A DNA stretch of 29,612 nucleotides from a virus. Shown here one piece after another: positions 8,224 through 16,156 of the stretch. The stretch is from IMG/VR virus record IMGVR_UViG_3300036402_000304, positions 1 to 29,612 of that record. One strand, given 5' to 3'. Position numbers and translations under genes: made by a program. Within the stretch, counting starts at the first letter, position 1, and every line of letters starts with the position of its first letter. A model generated the notes under the pieces. The model had not been told where the DNA came from, did no database searches, and saw nothing but the letters and a program-made list of their open reading frames with translations.

Positions 8224-8415
8224 ATGTCGGCCGACACCATTGAAAAAGTGATTACGAACGCCATCCATACAGCGTTTATCAAGTATCCCGAGGGCGATGG
8301 TGGGCCTAACCTGGACTATGAATGGATTGCGCCCGAGCAAAGCTCGCATATCACCAAGGCGATTCTCCTGGACCTTGCAGCGAACGGGTTTCAAATCACA
8401 AAGAAGGGCAGCTAA
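8224..8415 (+). CDS. 63-residue hypothetical protein
   Basis: ATG 8224 follows an excellent Shine-Dalgarno sequence (AGGAGG, about 7 bases upstream). The product (MSADTIEKVITNAIHTAFIK and so on, ending QITKKGS) is soluble, has an aromatic centre (LDYEWIAPEQ) and a helical second half (HITKAILLDLAANGF). No family is recognised. It stands alone between the 99-residue gene and two repeat copies, with a possible promoter of its own, and may be an accessory gene expressed in the lysogen. Confidence 0.6.
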   Translation: MSADTIEKVITNAIHTAFIKYPEGDGGPNLDYEWIAPEQSSHITKAILLDLAANGFQITKKGS

Positions 8416-8470
8416 GCCAAACGTCGCGGCACCCAATTCACGAATTGTGCCTCTGACCTGATTTCAGGAT

Positions 8471-8552
8471 TTGACACGTCGGGCAAATCACCTGCATAAT
8501 TTCATCATCGCAAGAATTGAGCCCGCGCCGGGAAACTGGCCGCGGGCTTTCT
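8471..8552 (+). repeat. Promoter-terminator repeat, copy 4
   Basis: TTGACA at 8471-8476, an 18-bp spacer, and CATAAT at 8495-8500, the best -10 of the five copies. The hairpin GCCCGCG/CGCGGGC spans 8521-8547, followed by a poor T-run (TTTCTCT), so termination may be leaky here. It lies 55 bases after the 63-residue gene. Confidence 0.8.
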
Positions 8553-8562
8553 CTCGCCCGGT

Positions 8563-8746
8563 ACCTGCGACATGGCAAGCGCCGCCGTTAGAGGCTGACA
8601 AACAAGCCGGGGCAGATATGCGCGCGCTCGATGCGATGCTTTCAAGCTCCGGCAATATTCGGGACGCGGTGGCGTTGTACAACGCGAGAATAATTTGCCT
8701 AGCGCTAGGCGCGCCGCCATGGGAATCGCATCCGACCCTTTGCTGA
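8563..8746 (+). pseudogene. Scaffold protein C-terminal relic 2
   Basis: The frame ending at TGA 8744-8746 contains MRALDAMLSSSGNIRDAVAL followed by YNAR, parallel to LRTLNARLSSSGDIRDAVAL and YHAR at the C-terminus of the full scaffold gene (about 23155-23230). The conserved lysine end is replaced by an unrelated tail (IICLALGAPPW). No upstream body of the gene exists: the relic starts directly after repeat copy 4 and is followed 2 bases later by copy 5. In phages of this type the scaffold gene normally precedes the capsid gene, which is exactly where this relic lies. Confidence 0.65.
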
Positions 8747-8748
8747 AC

Positions 8749-8832
8749 TTGACACGTCGGGCAAATCACCTGCATAAATCCATCATCGCAAGAATTGAGC
8801 CCGCGCCCGGATAGCCGATCGCGGGCTTTTTT
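8749..8832 (+). repeat. Promoter-terminator repeat, copy 5
   Basis: TTGACA at 8749-8754, an 18-bp spacer, CATAAA at 8773-8778, then hairpin arms GCCCGCG (8799-8805) and CGCGGGC (8820-8826) and six T at 8827-8832. It sits about 290 bases before the capsid gene. Between it and ATG 9124 I see no gene, only a leader. Confidence 0.8.
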
Positions 8833-9123
8833 GTATCCAACGGCGGCCGCGTCACCGCGGCTGTCATTGGCGCTTTCGAACACCAGTTTACCGAACTGGC
8901 GATCAGCCAACGCCGACCCCACCGCTAGGGCGGGCGCCCGGCCAAGACCTTACGACAGCCGAACCGGAAGCGATGCTTCCGCGCCATCGCGCGTCCGAGG
9001 TCTTCAGACTCAACTTGAATCAGGAATCCAACGAACCGGCGCAGTCAATGCCCGGTCAGAGCCTCCGCACGGTCCGGCCGATGGCTGCCCGGCGCTGGGC
9101 ATCACTTTAGGGAAATCACAACT

Positions 9124-10086
9124 ATGGCCTTACCGACTTCCACCTTCGCCACCTACCAGGCGGTTGGCAACCGCGAAGATCTCTCTGACATGATCTATCG
9201 GATCGATCCGACCGATACGCCGTTCATGAGCAGCGTCGAGAAGGAGAAAGCGTCCGCTGTCAACCACGAATGGCAGACCCAGGCGCTCGCCGCGGCTTCC
9301 TCGGCGAATGCGCAGCTTGAAGGCGATGATCCGACCACCACCGTCACCACACCTACGGTGCGGCTCGGCAATCTCTGCCAGATCTCCTACAAGGTGGCGC
9401 GTGTGTCGGGCACCCAGCAGGCCGTCGACCATGCCGGCCGCGACAACGAACTCGCCTATCAGGAGATGTTAAAGGGCCTCGAGCTGAAGCGCGATATCGA
9501 AACCATCCTGGTCGGCACCAACCAGGCCAAGGTTGCGGGTGACACCGTCACACCGCGCAAGACCGCTTCCATTCTTTCGTGGATCGGGAGCAATACCTCG
9601 AAGAGCACGGCCGGCTCACCCGCCGATCCCTTGGCGGTCGACGGTACCGACACCCGCGACGACGGCACACCCGTCGCATTCACCGAAGCGCGGCTCAAGT
9701 CCGTGCTTTCCTCGATCTGGATCAACGGCGGCAAGCCCGGGACCATCATGACCGGCGCCTTCAACAAGCAGGTGTTCTCGACTTTCACCGGCCGGGCCAC
9801 TGCGGTCGAGGAGGCCAAATCGAAGAAGATCGTGGCTTCAGTCGACGCCTACGAATCCGATTTCGGCAAGCTCAAGGTGGTGGCGAACCGCTTCCAGCGT
9901 CCGCGTGACGTACTGGTGCTGGAGATGGACAAGTGGGCGGTGGCCTATCTCAACGGGCGCAACATGCTCTCCATCCCGCTGGCGAAATCCGGTGATTCCG
10001 ACCGGTGCCAGATCCTGGCGGAATACGCGCTGGTTGCCCGCAACGAGAAAGCCTCCGGCGGCGTGTTCGACAACACCGCGTCCTGA
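9124..10086 (+). CDS. Major capsid protein, SU10/DUF5309-like
   Basis: A 320-residue protein that forms the icosahedral shell. It starts MALPTSTFATYQAVGNREDL and has the expected early motif (RIDPTDTPFMSSVEKEKA, residues 28-45), followed by HEWQTQAL, a beta-rich domain with GNLCQISYKVARVSGTQQAV, a long spine helix (ELAYQEMLKGLELKRDIETI, about residues 109-130), and a C-terminal region with IMTGAFNKQVFSTF and a receptor-like end (EYALVARNEKASGGV). Length and order fit the DUF5309 family of major head proteins. ATG 9124 is preceded by AGGGAAA. The frame is intact. It opens the coupled virion module that runs to 16156. Confidence 0.9.
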   Translation: MALPTSTFATYQAVGNREDLSDMIYRIDPTDTPFMSSVEKEKASAVNHEWQTQALAAASSANAQLEGDDPTTTVTTPTVRLGNLCQISYKVARVSGTQQAVDHAGRDNELAYQEMLKGLELKRDIETILVGTNQAKVAGDTVTPRKTASILSWIGSNTSKSTAGSPADPLAVDGTDTRDDGTPVAFTEARLKSVLSSIWINGGKPGTIMTGAFNKQVFSTFTGRATAVEEAKSKKIVASVDAYESDFGKLKVVANRFQRPRDVLVLEMDKWAVAYLNGRNMLSIPLAKSGDSDRCQILAEYALVARNEKASGGVFDNTAS

Positions 10087-10184
10087 GACTCACGACTGCC
10101 ATTTCCTCATCGGGCGGCCCGGCAGGCAAACATGCGTATCCGCGTGAACCGTGCTGTGGCCGTCCCGTTTTCCGGAGACCATAA

Positions 10185-10547
10185 ATGCCGCTTCCCGACC
10201 ATCACACGTTCAACACGACAGACCTCACGGCCTACACGCCCTCCTGCGGCGCCACGCCAGTCGCCGCCTATATTCGCATTCCATTCCGTTGCCGGTTGTT
10301 GAAGGCGAGCGGCATTCTCGGAGGCGCCATCACCACGTCCAACGGCACCGTCACGGTTTCGGCAAACGCAACGGTGCTTGCGAGCTTCACGGTTACGCAG
10401 GCGGGGTCGGCCGCGGGCCAGCTATTCTCGGTCAAGCCACCGTCGCCAGCCTATTTGAACGAAGATGACGTCATCGTGCTGACGCCGTCGGGTGCGTCCG
10501 GCGCGTCGATCCCAATGCACTTCTCCATTGCCGTGAGGGCCGCATAA
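10185..10547 (+). CDS. Phage structural protein downstream of capsid
   Basis: A 120-residue, beta-rich, cysteine-poor protein starting MPLPDHHTFNTTDLTAYTPS, with alternating hydrophobic strands (TVTVSANATVLASFTVTQAG). GGAG lies about 10 bases before ATG 10185. No signal peptide or membrane segment is present. Its place after the capsid gene and its threonine/serine-rich strands suggest a head decoration or fibre-type protein, but I cannot name a family. Only one base separates it from the next gene. Confidence 0.7.
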   Translation: MPLPDHHTFNTTDLTAYTPSCGATPVAAYIRIPFRCRLLKASGILGGAITTSNGTVTVSANATVLASFTVTQAGSAAGQLFSVKPPSPAYLNEDDVIVLTPSGASGASIPMHFSIAVRAA

Positions 10548-10548
10548 G

Positions 10549-10860
10549 ATGTCGTTCTTTCCCAAGCAACCGTCTTCTCGCGCCGGCGCCACGCAGATCA
10601 TCGCGTTCGACGCCAGCGTGGCAATTACCAATGCGTTCGGTCCCGAGACCTGGCAGCTGCGCCTCGTGGCGGATTCGGCCTGCTGCTACCGGATCGGGGA
10701 CGGCGCGCAAACCGCGACGGTGGCAGACATCTTTCTGCCGGCCAACACCATCGAATATGTCATCGTCAGCCCGGGCCAGCGTATCTCCGCAATCAAGGCG
10801 GCTACCGATGGCCTCGTCACGGCGACGGCGGGAACGCTGTGGGTTACGGAGATGTCGTGA
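10549..10860 (+). CDS. Small beta-rich virion protein
   Basis: A 103-residue protein (MSFFPKQPSSRAGATQIIAF, ending TLWVTEMS), probably a single beta-sandwich judging by the alternating pattern in TWQLRLVADSACCYRIGDG and EYVIVSPGQRISAI. It is packed between coupled structural genes: the preceding stop is one base upstream, and its own stop overlaps the next ATG by one base (TGATG). A minor head or neck component is likely by position. No precise family was recognised. Confidence 0.7.
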   Translation: MSFFPKQPSSRAGATQIIAFDASVAITNAFGPETWQLRLVADSACCYRIGDGAQTATVADIFLPANTIEYVIVSPGQRISAIKAATDGLVTATAGTLWVTEMS

Positions 10861-11192
10861 TGGATGGCGTCCTGATCCGGGCTCATCTCGATAGCAATGG
10901 TAGGGACCTAGCGGTCGAGCACGTACAGGACATCGAACCCATCCTGGAGTGGAACAAACAATCGCGTCGTGATGAGCAACACGGCGACTGGGGACGGCAT
11001 GTCGCGCGTATCCCCAACGTCATCTACGTACGGTGGCTGAATGAGGAGCATGTCAGGGGCAACGTCTCCCTGCGCATGTTCACGCCAGAGTTCGACCTCA
11101 TCGTGCAGAAGAAACTCGGTGATCCCGAATGGGCATACTTACGGACCGATAGGCCGAAATTGCAGGCGGGCTGGTCAGCGGAGGCATCGTGA
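10860..11192 (+). CDS. Conserved phage neck-region protein
   Basis: A 110-residue protein. ATG 10860 is chosen because it overlaps the previous TGA. Residues 20-45 are charged (VEHVQDIEPILEWNK), followed by a conserved-looking core (ARIPNVIYVRWLNEEH, then SLRMFTPEFDLIVQKKLGDP) and WAYLRTD. I remember similar proteins placed between capsid and adaptor genes in podovirus-like prophages, but not their function. The stop overlaps the next GTG by 4 bases (GTGA), showing coupling. Confidence 0.7.
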   Translation: MDGVLIRAHLDSNGRDLAVEHVQDIEPILEWNKQSRRDEQHGDWGRHVARIPNVIYVRWLNEEHVRGNVSLRMFTPEFDLIVQKKLGDPEWAYLRTDRPKLQAGWSAEAS

Positions 11193-11842
11193 CGCAGATT
11201 GTGGACTATACGTCGCTGCAGCTGGCGGTGACCGAATATCTCGCCAGGAACCAGGATGCCACGCTGATCGCGCGGATTCCGACCTTCATTCAGCTCGCGG
11301 AAGCGAAGTTCAACCGGCAGCTGTTCGTCCGACAGATGGAGCAGCGCTCGACCGCGGTGGTCGATGTCGGGTCGAGCGAGCCCGAATTCATTTCACTGCC
11401 AGGCGATTTTCAATCGATGCGCCGGGTTCGTCTGTCCAGCGTGACCGGAAAACCCTGCCTGGAATTCAAATCCGGAACGCAGATCGACGAATTCCGGTTC
11501 GGGATCTCGGATGCCGCGAGCCAGCCGCGCTATTTCACGGTGTTCGGCGATGAGATCGAAATCGCGCCGACGCCGGACGCCGCCTACGCCGTCGAGATGG
11601 TGTACCGCAAGAACATTCCACCTCTTGCGACCAATGATACGAACTGGTTGCTGGTGCTGGCGCCCGATCTTTATTTGTACGGCGCGCTGCTGGAATCCGC
11701 TCCATACATCAAGGAGGACGGTCGCATCCAGACCTGGGGTCTCGGCCTCACCGCCGCGCTGAATGATCTGAACAATCTTGGGCTGACGTCTACCTTCAAC
11801 GCCGGGCCGATGACGGTTCGTGTTTCCGGTCAGATTATCTAG
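11189..11842 (+). CDS. Head-to-tail adaptor protein
   Basis: A 217-residue protein starting at GTG 11189 within the GTGA overlap. It has the pattern of podovirus adaptors that form a ring under the portal: an N-terminal helical part (SLQLAVTEYLARN, then IPTFIQLAEAKFNRQLFVRQ), a beta domain (EFISLPGDFQSMRRVRL), the typical PRYFTVFGDEIEIAPTPDAA, then YAVEMVYRKNIPPLA and a helical end (LLVLAPDLYLYGALLESAPY). It fits the SU10-type adaptor family. It links the portal to the nozzle at 13952. Confidence 0.8.
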   Translation: MTQIVDYTSLQLAVTEYLARNQDATLIARIPTFIQLAEAKFNRQLFVRQMEQRSTAVVDVGSSEPEFISLPGDFQSMRRVRLSSVTGKPCLEFKSGTQIDEFRFGISDAASQPRYFTVFGDEIEIAPTPDAAYAVEMVYRKNIPPLATNDTNWLLVLAPDLYLYGALLESAPYIKEDGRIQTWGLGLTAALNDLNNLGLTSTFNAGPMTVRVSGQII

Positions 11843-11912
11843 GAAGCAGGTTCTATCGCGCTTTCTCCAGGCGGGACGGTATCCGCCTCGCCTGAAAATC
11901 CCGTGAGGAAAA

Positions 11913-12344
11913 ATGGCATCGTTTAACAAATTCAATTGCTTCGTGCTCGACCTGGCCAACGCGCTGCATGACATGAAAACCAGCACCGCCCAAGTCTACA
12001 GGGTTTATCTCAGCAACACGGCGCCGGTCGTGACCAACACAGTCTACAACACGCCGGCGGATCTTTCGACGGCAAACGGCTATGCCGCCGGCGGCGCCAG
12101 CATCGGCACCGTCACCGGTTCGCAAGCGTCCGGCACCTTCAAGTTCATCGGCGGCACCGACCCGACATGGACCGCCGCGGGCGGTTCAGTCGGACCGTTC
12201 CAGTACGCGGTGCTTTACAACTTCACATCGTTGACCAAGCCCCTGATCGGCTGGTGGGATTACGGCACTCCGATCACGCTGACCAATGGCAACACGTTCA
12301 CGGTCGATATCGACCAGGCCAACGGCATTCTGACGATCACCTGA
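11913..12344 (+). CDS. Conserved phage structural protein
   Basis: A 143-residue protein beginning MASFNKFNCFVLDLANALHD. This opening, the NTAPVVTNTVYNTPADLS segment and the closing WWDYGTPITLTNGNTFTVD are widespread in small structural proteins of many tailed phages, where they form a beta-sandwich. The exact place in the particle is not known to me; a decoration or fibre-associated role fits. TGA 12342-12344 is one base from the next ATG. The frame is intact. Confidence 0.7.
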   Translation: MASFNKFNCFVLDLANALHDMKTSTAQVYRVYLSNTAPVVTNTVYNTPADLSTANGYAAGGASIGTVTGSQASGTFKFIGGTDPTWTAAGGSVGPFQYAVLYNFTSLTKPLIGWWDYGTPITLTNGNTFTVDIDQANGILTIT

Positions 12345-12345
12345 T

Positions 12346-13251
12346 ATGGCAGCATTTCTCAACGCGTGCCGGTTCAATCCGGCGGCCGGCGGCACCACCG
12401 ACTGGACCTATTCGTCGCCCGTGCCAGGCTATCAAACCCCGACAGCGGCCGGTGCCATCACCGGCACGGCCTACAAGTATCGCGCCGAGAGCGCCGATCT
12501 CAGCCAATGGGAGCTGGGTGAAGGCGCCTACAACAGTGGAACGGGCACGTTCGCCCGTACGACGGTATTGTTCAATTCGTCGGGCACGACGTCTAAGATC
12601 AACTTCTCGATGGTACCGCAAGTCGCGATCGTCGCGCTGGCGGAAGATATTGCAGGGCTTTCGAGCAACAATACGCTCACCGGCACGCAGAACGTCACCA
12701 ACACGACCGACGCCAGCTCGACCACTGCTGGAGGCGCGTTCACCATTGCCGGCGGTCTTGCCGTCGCGAAAAAATTCTATGCCGGGGCGGCGTCGTTCTT
12801 CACTGGTATTGCTTCGTTTTTGAGCGGGACGGCCTCGACGTCGACCACGACCGGCGCTGTGGTGGTCACGGGGGGTATTGGCGTCAGCGGTGACGTCAAC
12901 GCTGGCGGAATTGGCGTCAATCGAACACCAGGCAGTGGCTTGGCGCAGTTCGGTTTGGCGAACCAAGGCCTCGCGGTTCTTTCTGCAGGCGGCAGCATTA
13001 AGATCGCCAACGGCCTGGCATACGGTGCCCTGTTCATCACAGAGCAGTTGAATACCGGGGCAACCGGCACCTTTCTGCTTGCGGGCGGCGTTGCCACTCT
13101 TACCACGCAAAACTCTGTTGGCTACTACTCCAGCGGAAACGCATCGCCAGCGACGGGCGCAGCTATCGGCCATAATGGCGTCGATACGTTTTTGTTTAAC
13201 GCTACCGGTTCCCCCCACAACTACAACTGGATGCTCTTCAGGATCGGATGA
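12346..13251 (+). CDS. Tail fibre-like protein
   Basis: A 301-residue low-complexity protein rich in glycine, alanine, serine and threonine. The first 110 residues (MAAFLNACRFNPAAGGTTDW to about VAIVALAED) look like an attachment domain. Residues 120-200 contain repeated segments such as TTAGGAFTIAGGLAVAKKFY and TTGAVVVTGGIGVSGDVNAG, the pattern of trimeric beta-helical fibre shafts. The C-terminus (ATGSPHNYNWMLFRIG) is compact and aromatic. It probably acts in host-surface binding. The tail-collar fibre at 24752 is a second, unrelated fibre. Confidence 0.65.
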   Translation: MAAFLNACRFNPAAGGTTDWTYSSPVPGYQTPTAAGAITGTAYKYRAESADLSQWELGEGAYNSGTGTFARTTVLFNSSGTTSKINFSMVPQVAIVALAEDIAGLSSNNTLTGTQNVTNTTDASSTTAGGAFTIAGGLAVAKKFYAGAASFFTGIASFLSGTASTSTTTGAVVVTGGIGVSGDVNAGGIGVNRTPGSGLAQFGLANQGLAVLSAGGSIKIANGLAYGALFITEQLNTGATGTFLLAGGVATLTTQNSVGYYSSGNASPATGAAIGHNGVDTFLFNATGSPHNYNWMLFRIG

Positions 13252-13258
13252 CTGCAGA

Positions 13259-13339
13259 ATGGCAATAGATCAAGGCACGGAGACCATCGCCGCGGCGCGA
13301 GAAAAAACTCGCCGCAGCCTCCAAGGCGGACTGATCTGA
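13259..13339 (+). CDS. 26-residue basic peptide (possible)
   Basis: ATG 13259 to TGA 13337-13339 encodes MAIDQGTETIAAAREKTRRS and LQGGLI. The frame fills the gap between two phage structural genes and ends 2 bases before the next ATG. It has no clear ribosome-binding site. Part of it is an imperfect hairpin (GCGGCGCGAG/CTCGCCGC around an A-run), so the region may instead be an RNA structure controlling the following gene. Confidence 0.3.
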   Translation: MAIDQGTETIAAAREKTRRSLQGGLI

Positions 13340-13340
13340 A

Positions 13341-13952
13341 ATGGCGCTTCTTGGCTTCGACGCAACTGGATGTCTGGCGCTTGGGCAACTATCCAGGATC
13401 GGGCTAACCAACACTGTGCTGACGGCCGGGGCCAGTTTCTATCCGGTATCCGGGCAAGCTGCGGCTTTCAAGACCGCGCAGCCGTCAAGCGTGGTTGCCG
13501 CCGTTATCACGGCTAATGCTGTGGCATTCGGCGCCAGGCTCGCCGGTGCATCCAGGACTCATTCGGCGGTGGGTAACGCCACCACGTTTTCGATGCGACT
13601 CCTGGTGGAACTCGGAGATCAATCGGTCGCCGGCAAGGCGGCACTCTTCAGTATCAGGTTCTTGTCGACTGCAAACTCGTTCACTATGACGGGCCACGCG
13701 GCAGCGCTCGGCGCCTCAATCTCATCCGGTACCGGTTCGTATCTCGTGACTGGTTATGATGCCGGCTTCCTGCGCGATTTTGAAGCCTGGTTTCCGCGTC
13801 CGTTCGACAGCGATAGCTGGACGGCCGGGATCGTCCAGAGGGAATCGTGGGCGCCGAAAGCCAAGCAAGCCGAACCATGGTCCGAGAAGCCGACGCAGAC
13901 CGAGGCATGGACGCCCGCCACCATTCAATCCGATCCGTGGATATCAGAATAA
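13341..13952 (+). CDS. Phage structural protein with 20- and 10-residue repeats
   Basis: A 203-residue protein with two exact periodicities. Six 20-residue units put the motif G-x-A-x-x-F (with variants) at residues 38-43, 58-63, 78-83, 98-103, 118-123 and 138-143 (GQAAAF, ANAVAF, GNATTF, GKAALF, GHAAAL, GYDAGF). Five tryptophans then fall exactly 10 residues apart, at 160, 170, 180, 190 and 200, each in a context like QxExW. The first part suggests a beta-solenoid or stacked hairpins; the second suggests an extended docking tail. Its stop TAA overlaps the nozzle ATG (TAATG). The function is unknown, but the coupling points to a virion part working with the nozzle. Confidence 0.7.
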   Translation: MALLGFDATGCLALGQLSRIGLTNTVLTAGASFYPVSGQAAAFKTAQPSSVVAAVITANAVAFGARLAGASRTHSAVGNATTFSMRLLVELGDQSVAGKAALFSIRFLSTANSFTMTGHAAALGASISSGTGSYLVTGYDAGFLRDFEAWFPRPFDSDSWTAGIVQRESWAPKAKQAEPWSEKPTQTEAWTPATIQSDPWISE

Positions 13953-15427
13953 TGCCGCTCCTTGCTTCCGGCGAATATCGCCCTGACGTCAGTGATTATG
14001 AAGGTCAGGCAACCCGCAACATCATGAACGTGATTCCGCGTGGCGATGGCTACGGACCGTTTCCGTCGTTTTCGGCCTACACATCGCCACTTCCCGCCGC
14101 CTGCAGGGGCGCATTTTACGCTCTGAAACGAGATGGAACGGTTGTCACCTTCGCCGGCACATCGTCGGCGATATCCAGCAAACTCTATCGGATGAGCAAT
14201 ATCGACTTCACGTGGGTTGATGTTTCCCTGGGAGCAGGAACTTACAGCGCCCTCAGCGCGGATATGCAATGGCAGTTTGCCCAGTTCGGCAATCTGGTGT
14301 TCGCGACACAAGAAAATGCTGTTTTGCAGGTCTATAATCTGGAGTCGTCATCAGAATTCATGGCTTGCGCCGGCTCCCCACCAAATGCCGCTTACGTTAG
14401 CGTCGTTGGACGATTCCTGGTTCTATCCGGACTTCCTTCCGAACCATACCGGATCCAGTGGTCCGGTTTGAACGCCACTACAACATGGACAAGCGGGACG
14501 AACTCAAGCGACTACCAGGACTTTCCAGACGGTGGAATTGTGCGCGGTGTGGCGGGTGGAGAGGCCGGGATCGTCTTCCAGGATCAGGCGATCCGCCGCA
14601 TGTCGTATGTGCCGGGCTCGCCGATCGTCTTCCAGATCGATCGTATCACGCAGGACAAGGGATTGTATGCGCCGTACTCGATCATCCGGGCGGGCGAGCG
14701 CATCTTCTTCTACGCGGGACAGGGGTTTCACAAGATCGAGCCAGGCGGGGTACCCGAGCAGATTGGCCGAGAAAAGGTCGACCGAACATTTCTCTCGGAT
14801 CTCGACAAGGGCAATCTGCAGCTGTTCATGGGGGCCGCGGATCCGCGCAGCACACGGGTCTATTGGGCCTACAAATCGATATCCGGTACGGTCGGCACCT
14901 ATGACAAGCTGTTGGGCTATGACTTTCTGCTCGACCGGTTCTTCCCGGTGTCGGTCACCGGCGAGTTTCTGCTCGGCATTTCGCAGACGGGCCTGACGCT
15001 GGAAAATCTCAACAGCATCTCGTCCTCGCTCGACGCTCTGACGCTGAGCCTGGATGCCTACGCCACGGCGGTGCAACCGGAGATCGCGCAATTTTCCGGC
15101 GCGAATGTGCTTGGTTTTTTCAGGGGAAACAATCTCGAGGCGACGATAGAGAGCGCCGAGCAGGGCACGGACGAAAACCGCATCACGATTCGGGGCTTTC
15201 GTCCCGTGACGGACGCCGCCACGCTGTACGGCTCGGTCTCCTATCGCGATACGCCATCGGCGGTGGCGACGTCAGGGCCGGAAGTGCTGGTCAATGCAAG
15301 GACTGGCCGTTGCGACATGATGCGCGACACTCGGTACTCCCGATTCAAGGTGCGGATTCCGGCTGAGACGCCATGGACGTTCTGCGCGGGTGTCGTGCCT
15401 GATGTTGCAACGGGGGGCGCGTTATGA
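13952..15427 (+). CDS. Tail nozzle/hub protein, P22 gp10-like
   Basis: A 491-residue protein starting at ATG 13952 within TAATG; the frame is open upstream to 13847, but that part lies inside the previous gene. Early motifs (MPLLASGEYRPDVSDYEGQA, then RNIMNVIPRGDGYGPFPS) are typical of the short-tail nozzle or stabilisation proteins of podoviruses. A seven-bladed-propeller-like body follows (FGNLVFATQENAVLQVYN, VVGRFLVLSGL, DFPDGGIVRGVAGGEAGIVF, RIFFYAGQGFHKIEPGG). The C-terminal third is beta-rich (YSRFKVRIPAETPWTF). It would close the tail tube beneath the adaptor. It is intact and its stop overlaps the next ATG by 4 bases. Confidence 0.8.
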   Translation: MPLLASGEYRPDVSDYEGQATRNIMNVIPRGDGYGPFPSFSAYTSPLPAACRGAFYALKRDGTVVTFAGTSSAISSKLYRMSNIDFTWVDVSLGAGTYSALSADMQWQFAQFGNLVFATQENAVLQVYNLESSSEFMACAGSPPNAAYVSVVGRFLVLSGLPSEPYRIQWSGLNATTTWTSGTNSSDYQDFPDGGIVRGVAGGEAGIVFQDQAIRRMSYVPGSPIVFQIDRITQDKGLYAPYSIIRAGERIFFYAGQGFHKIEPGGVPEQIGREKVDRTFLSDLDKGNLQLFMGAADPRSTRVYWAYKSISGTVGTYDKLLGYDFLLDRFFPVSVTGEFLLGISQTGLTLENLNSISSSLDALTLSLDAYATAVQPEIAQFSGANVLGFFRGNNLEATIESAEQGTDENRITIRGFRPVTDAATLYGSVSYRDTPSAVATSGPEVLVNARTGRCDMMRDTRYSRFKVRIPAETPWTFCAGVVPDVATGGAL

Positions 15428-15738
15428 CGGCATATGTTCCCGGAATTACCGAGACGGATCTGAAGAAGATTGTCCTCGCAATTCAGCAACTGGCCGCGGG
15501 ACGCTCGAACGCCGTGGGAACGGTGACGCTGACCAGCGGAGCGGCGTCAACGGTGGTCATGGATAAGAACTGCGCGGTCGGATCGACGCCGCTATTGACG
15601 CCGACTACTCCGAATGCCGCCTCGGAAGTCGGCAACGGCACCATGCATGTTTCGGCCGTCGCCAATGGTTCTTTCACCATCACCCACGCCAACTCCGCGA
15701 CCACGGGGCGCTCGTTTCGATATGCGCTCCAAGGCTGA
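15424..15738 (+). CDS. Small phage structural protein
   Basis: A 104-residue protein starting in an ATGA overlap with the nozzle gene. The N-terminal 30 residues are helical (TETDLKKIVLAIQQLAAGRS). The rest is beta-rich (VGTVTLTSGAASTVVMD, then NGSFTITHANSATTGRSFRY). I remember similar short proteins just after nozzle genes in related prophages, without a known function. Its last 17 bases overlap the start of the next gene. A minor tail component is most likely. Confidence 0.65.
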   Translation: MTAYVPGITETDLKKIVLAIQQLAAGRSNAVGTVTLTSGAASTVVMDKNCAVGSTPLLTPTTPNAASEVGNGTMHVSAVANGSFTITHANSATTGRSFRYALQG

Positions 15739-16156
15739 GCTGGTCTGCGTCGACCCGAAGCGGGTTGACGAGTTCTGGCCGCATGTCAGCGCCTTGTTGA
15801 AAGCTGCCTGCTACCGGACCAAGCTGAACGCGTTTGAGGATATCGAAGCCGACATTCTTGCCGGCCGTAGCCTGTTGTGGGTGGCCTGGAACGGACATGC
15901 AGTCGAGGCCGCGGTGGCGACGATTCTGATCAATTCCGAGATCGGCAGGGTCTGCATCATCACGATGTGCGGCGGCAGCGAAATGAAGCGCTGGCTCCCG
16001 CTGATCGGGCAGATTGAGACTTACGCGAAACGTGAAGGCTGCAAGAGGGTCCGCATTTATGGCCGCAAGGGCTGGCTTAATGTGCTCGACGGCTTTGAGG
16101 AGAAACACGTCATCATGGACAAGGAGTTGGGTGCCGGAAGGACGGAGAATGGTTGA
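15722..16156 (+). CDS. GNAT-like phage protein
   Basis: A 144-residue protein, from ATG 15722 inside the end of the preceding gene. The sequence has the strand-helix order of GNAT-fold proteins: a helical start (DEFWPHVSALLKAACYRT), SLLWVAWNGHAVEAAVATIL, then RVCIITMCGGSEMKRWLPLI, and a last part with EGCKRVRIYGRKGWLNVL. A classic acetyl-CoA loop (R/QxxGxG/A) is not obvious, so catalysis is uncertain. Comparable proteins occur in the tail region of podovirus genomes. It is the last gene of the coupled structural module. Confidence 0.6.
   Translation: MRSKAELVCVDPKRVDEFWPHVSALLKAACYRTKLNAFEDIEADILAGRSLLWVAWNGHAVEAAVATILINSEIGRVCIITMCGGSEMKRWLPLIGQIETYAKREGCKRVRIYGRKGWLNVLDGFEEKHVIMDKELGAGRTENG

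Noticed and set aside
12337-13218. Minus-strand open frame of 293 codons
   Set aside because: Antisense to the fibre-like gene, Arg-rich and without family features.
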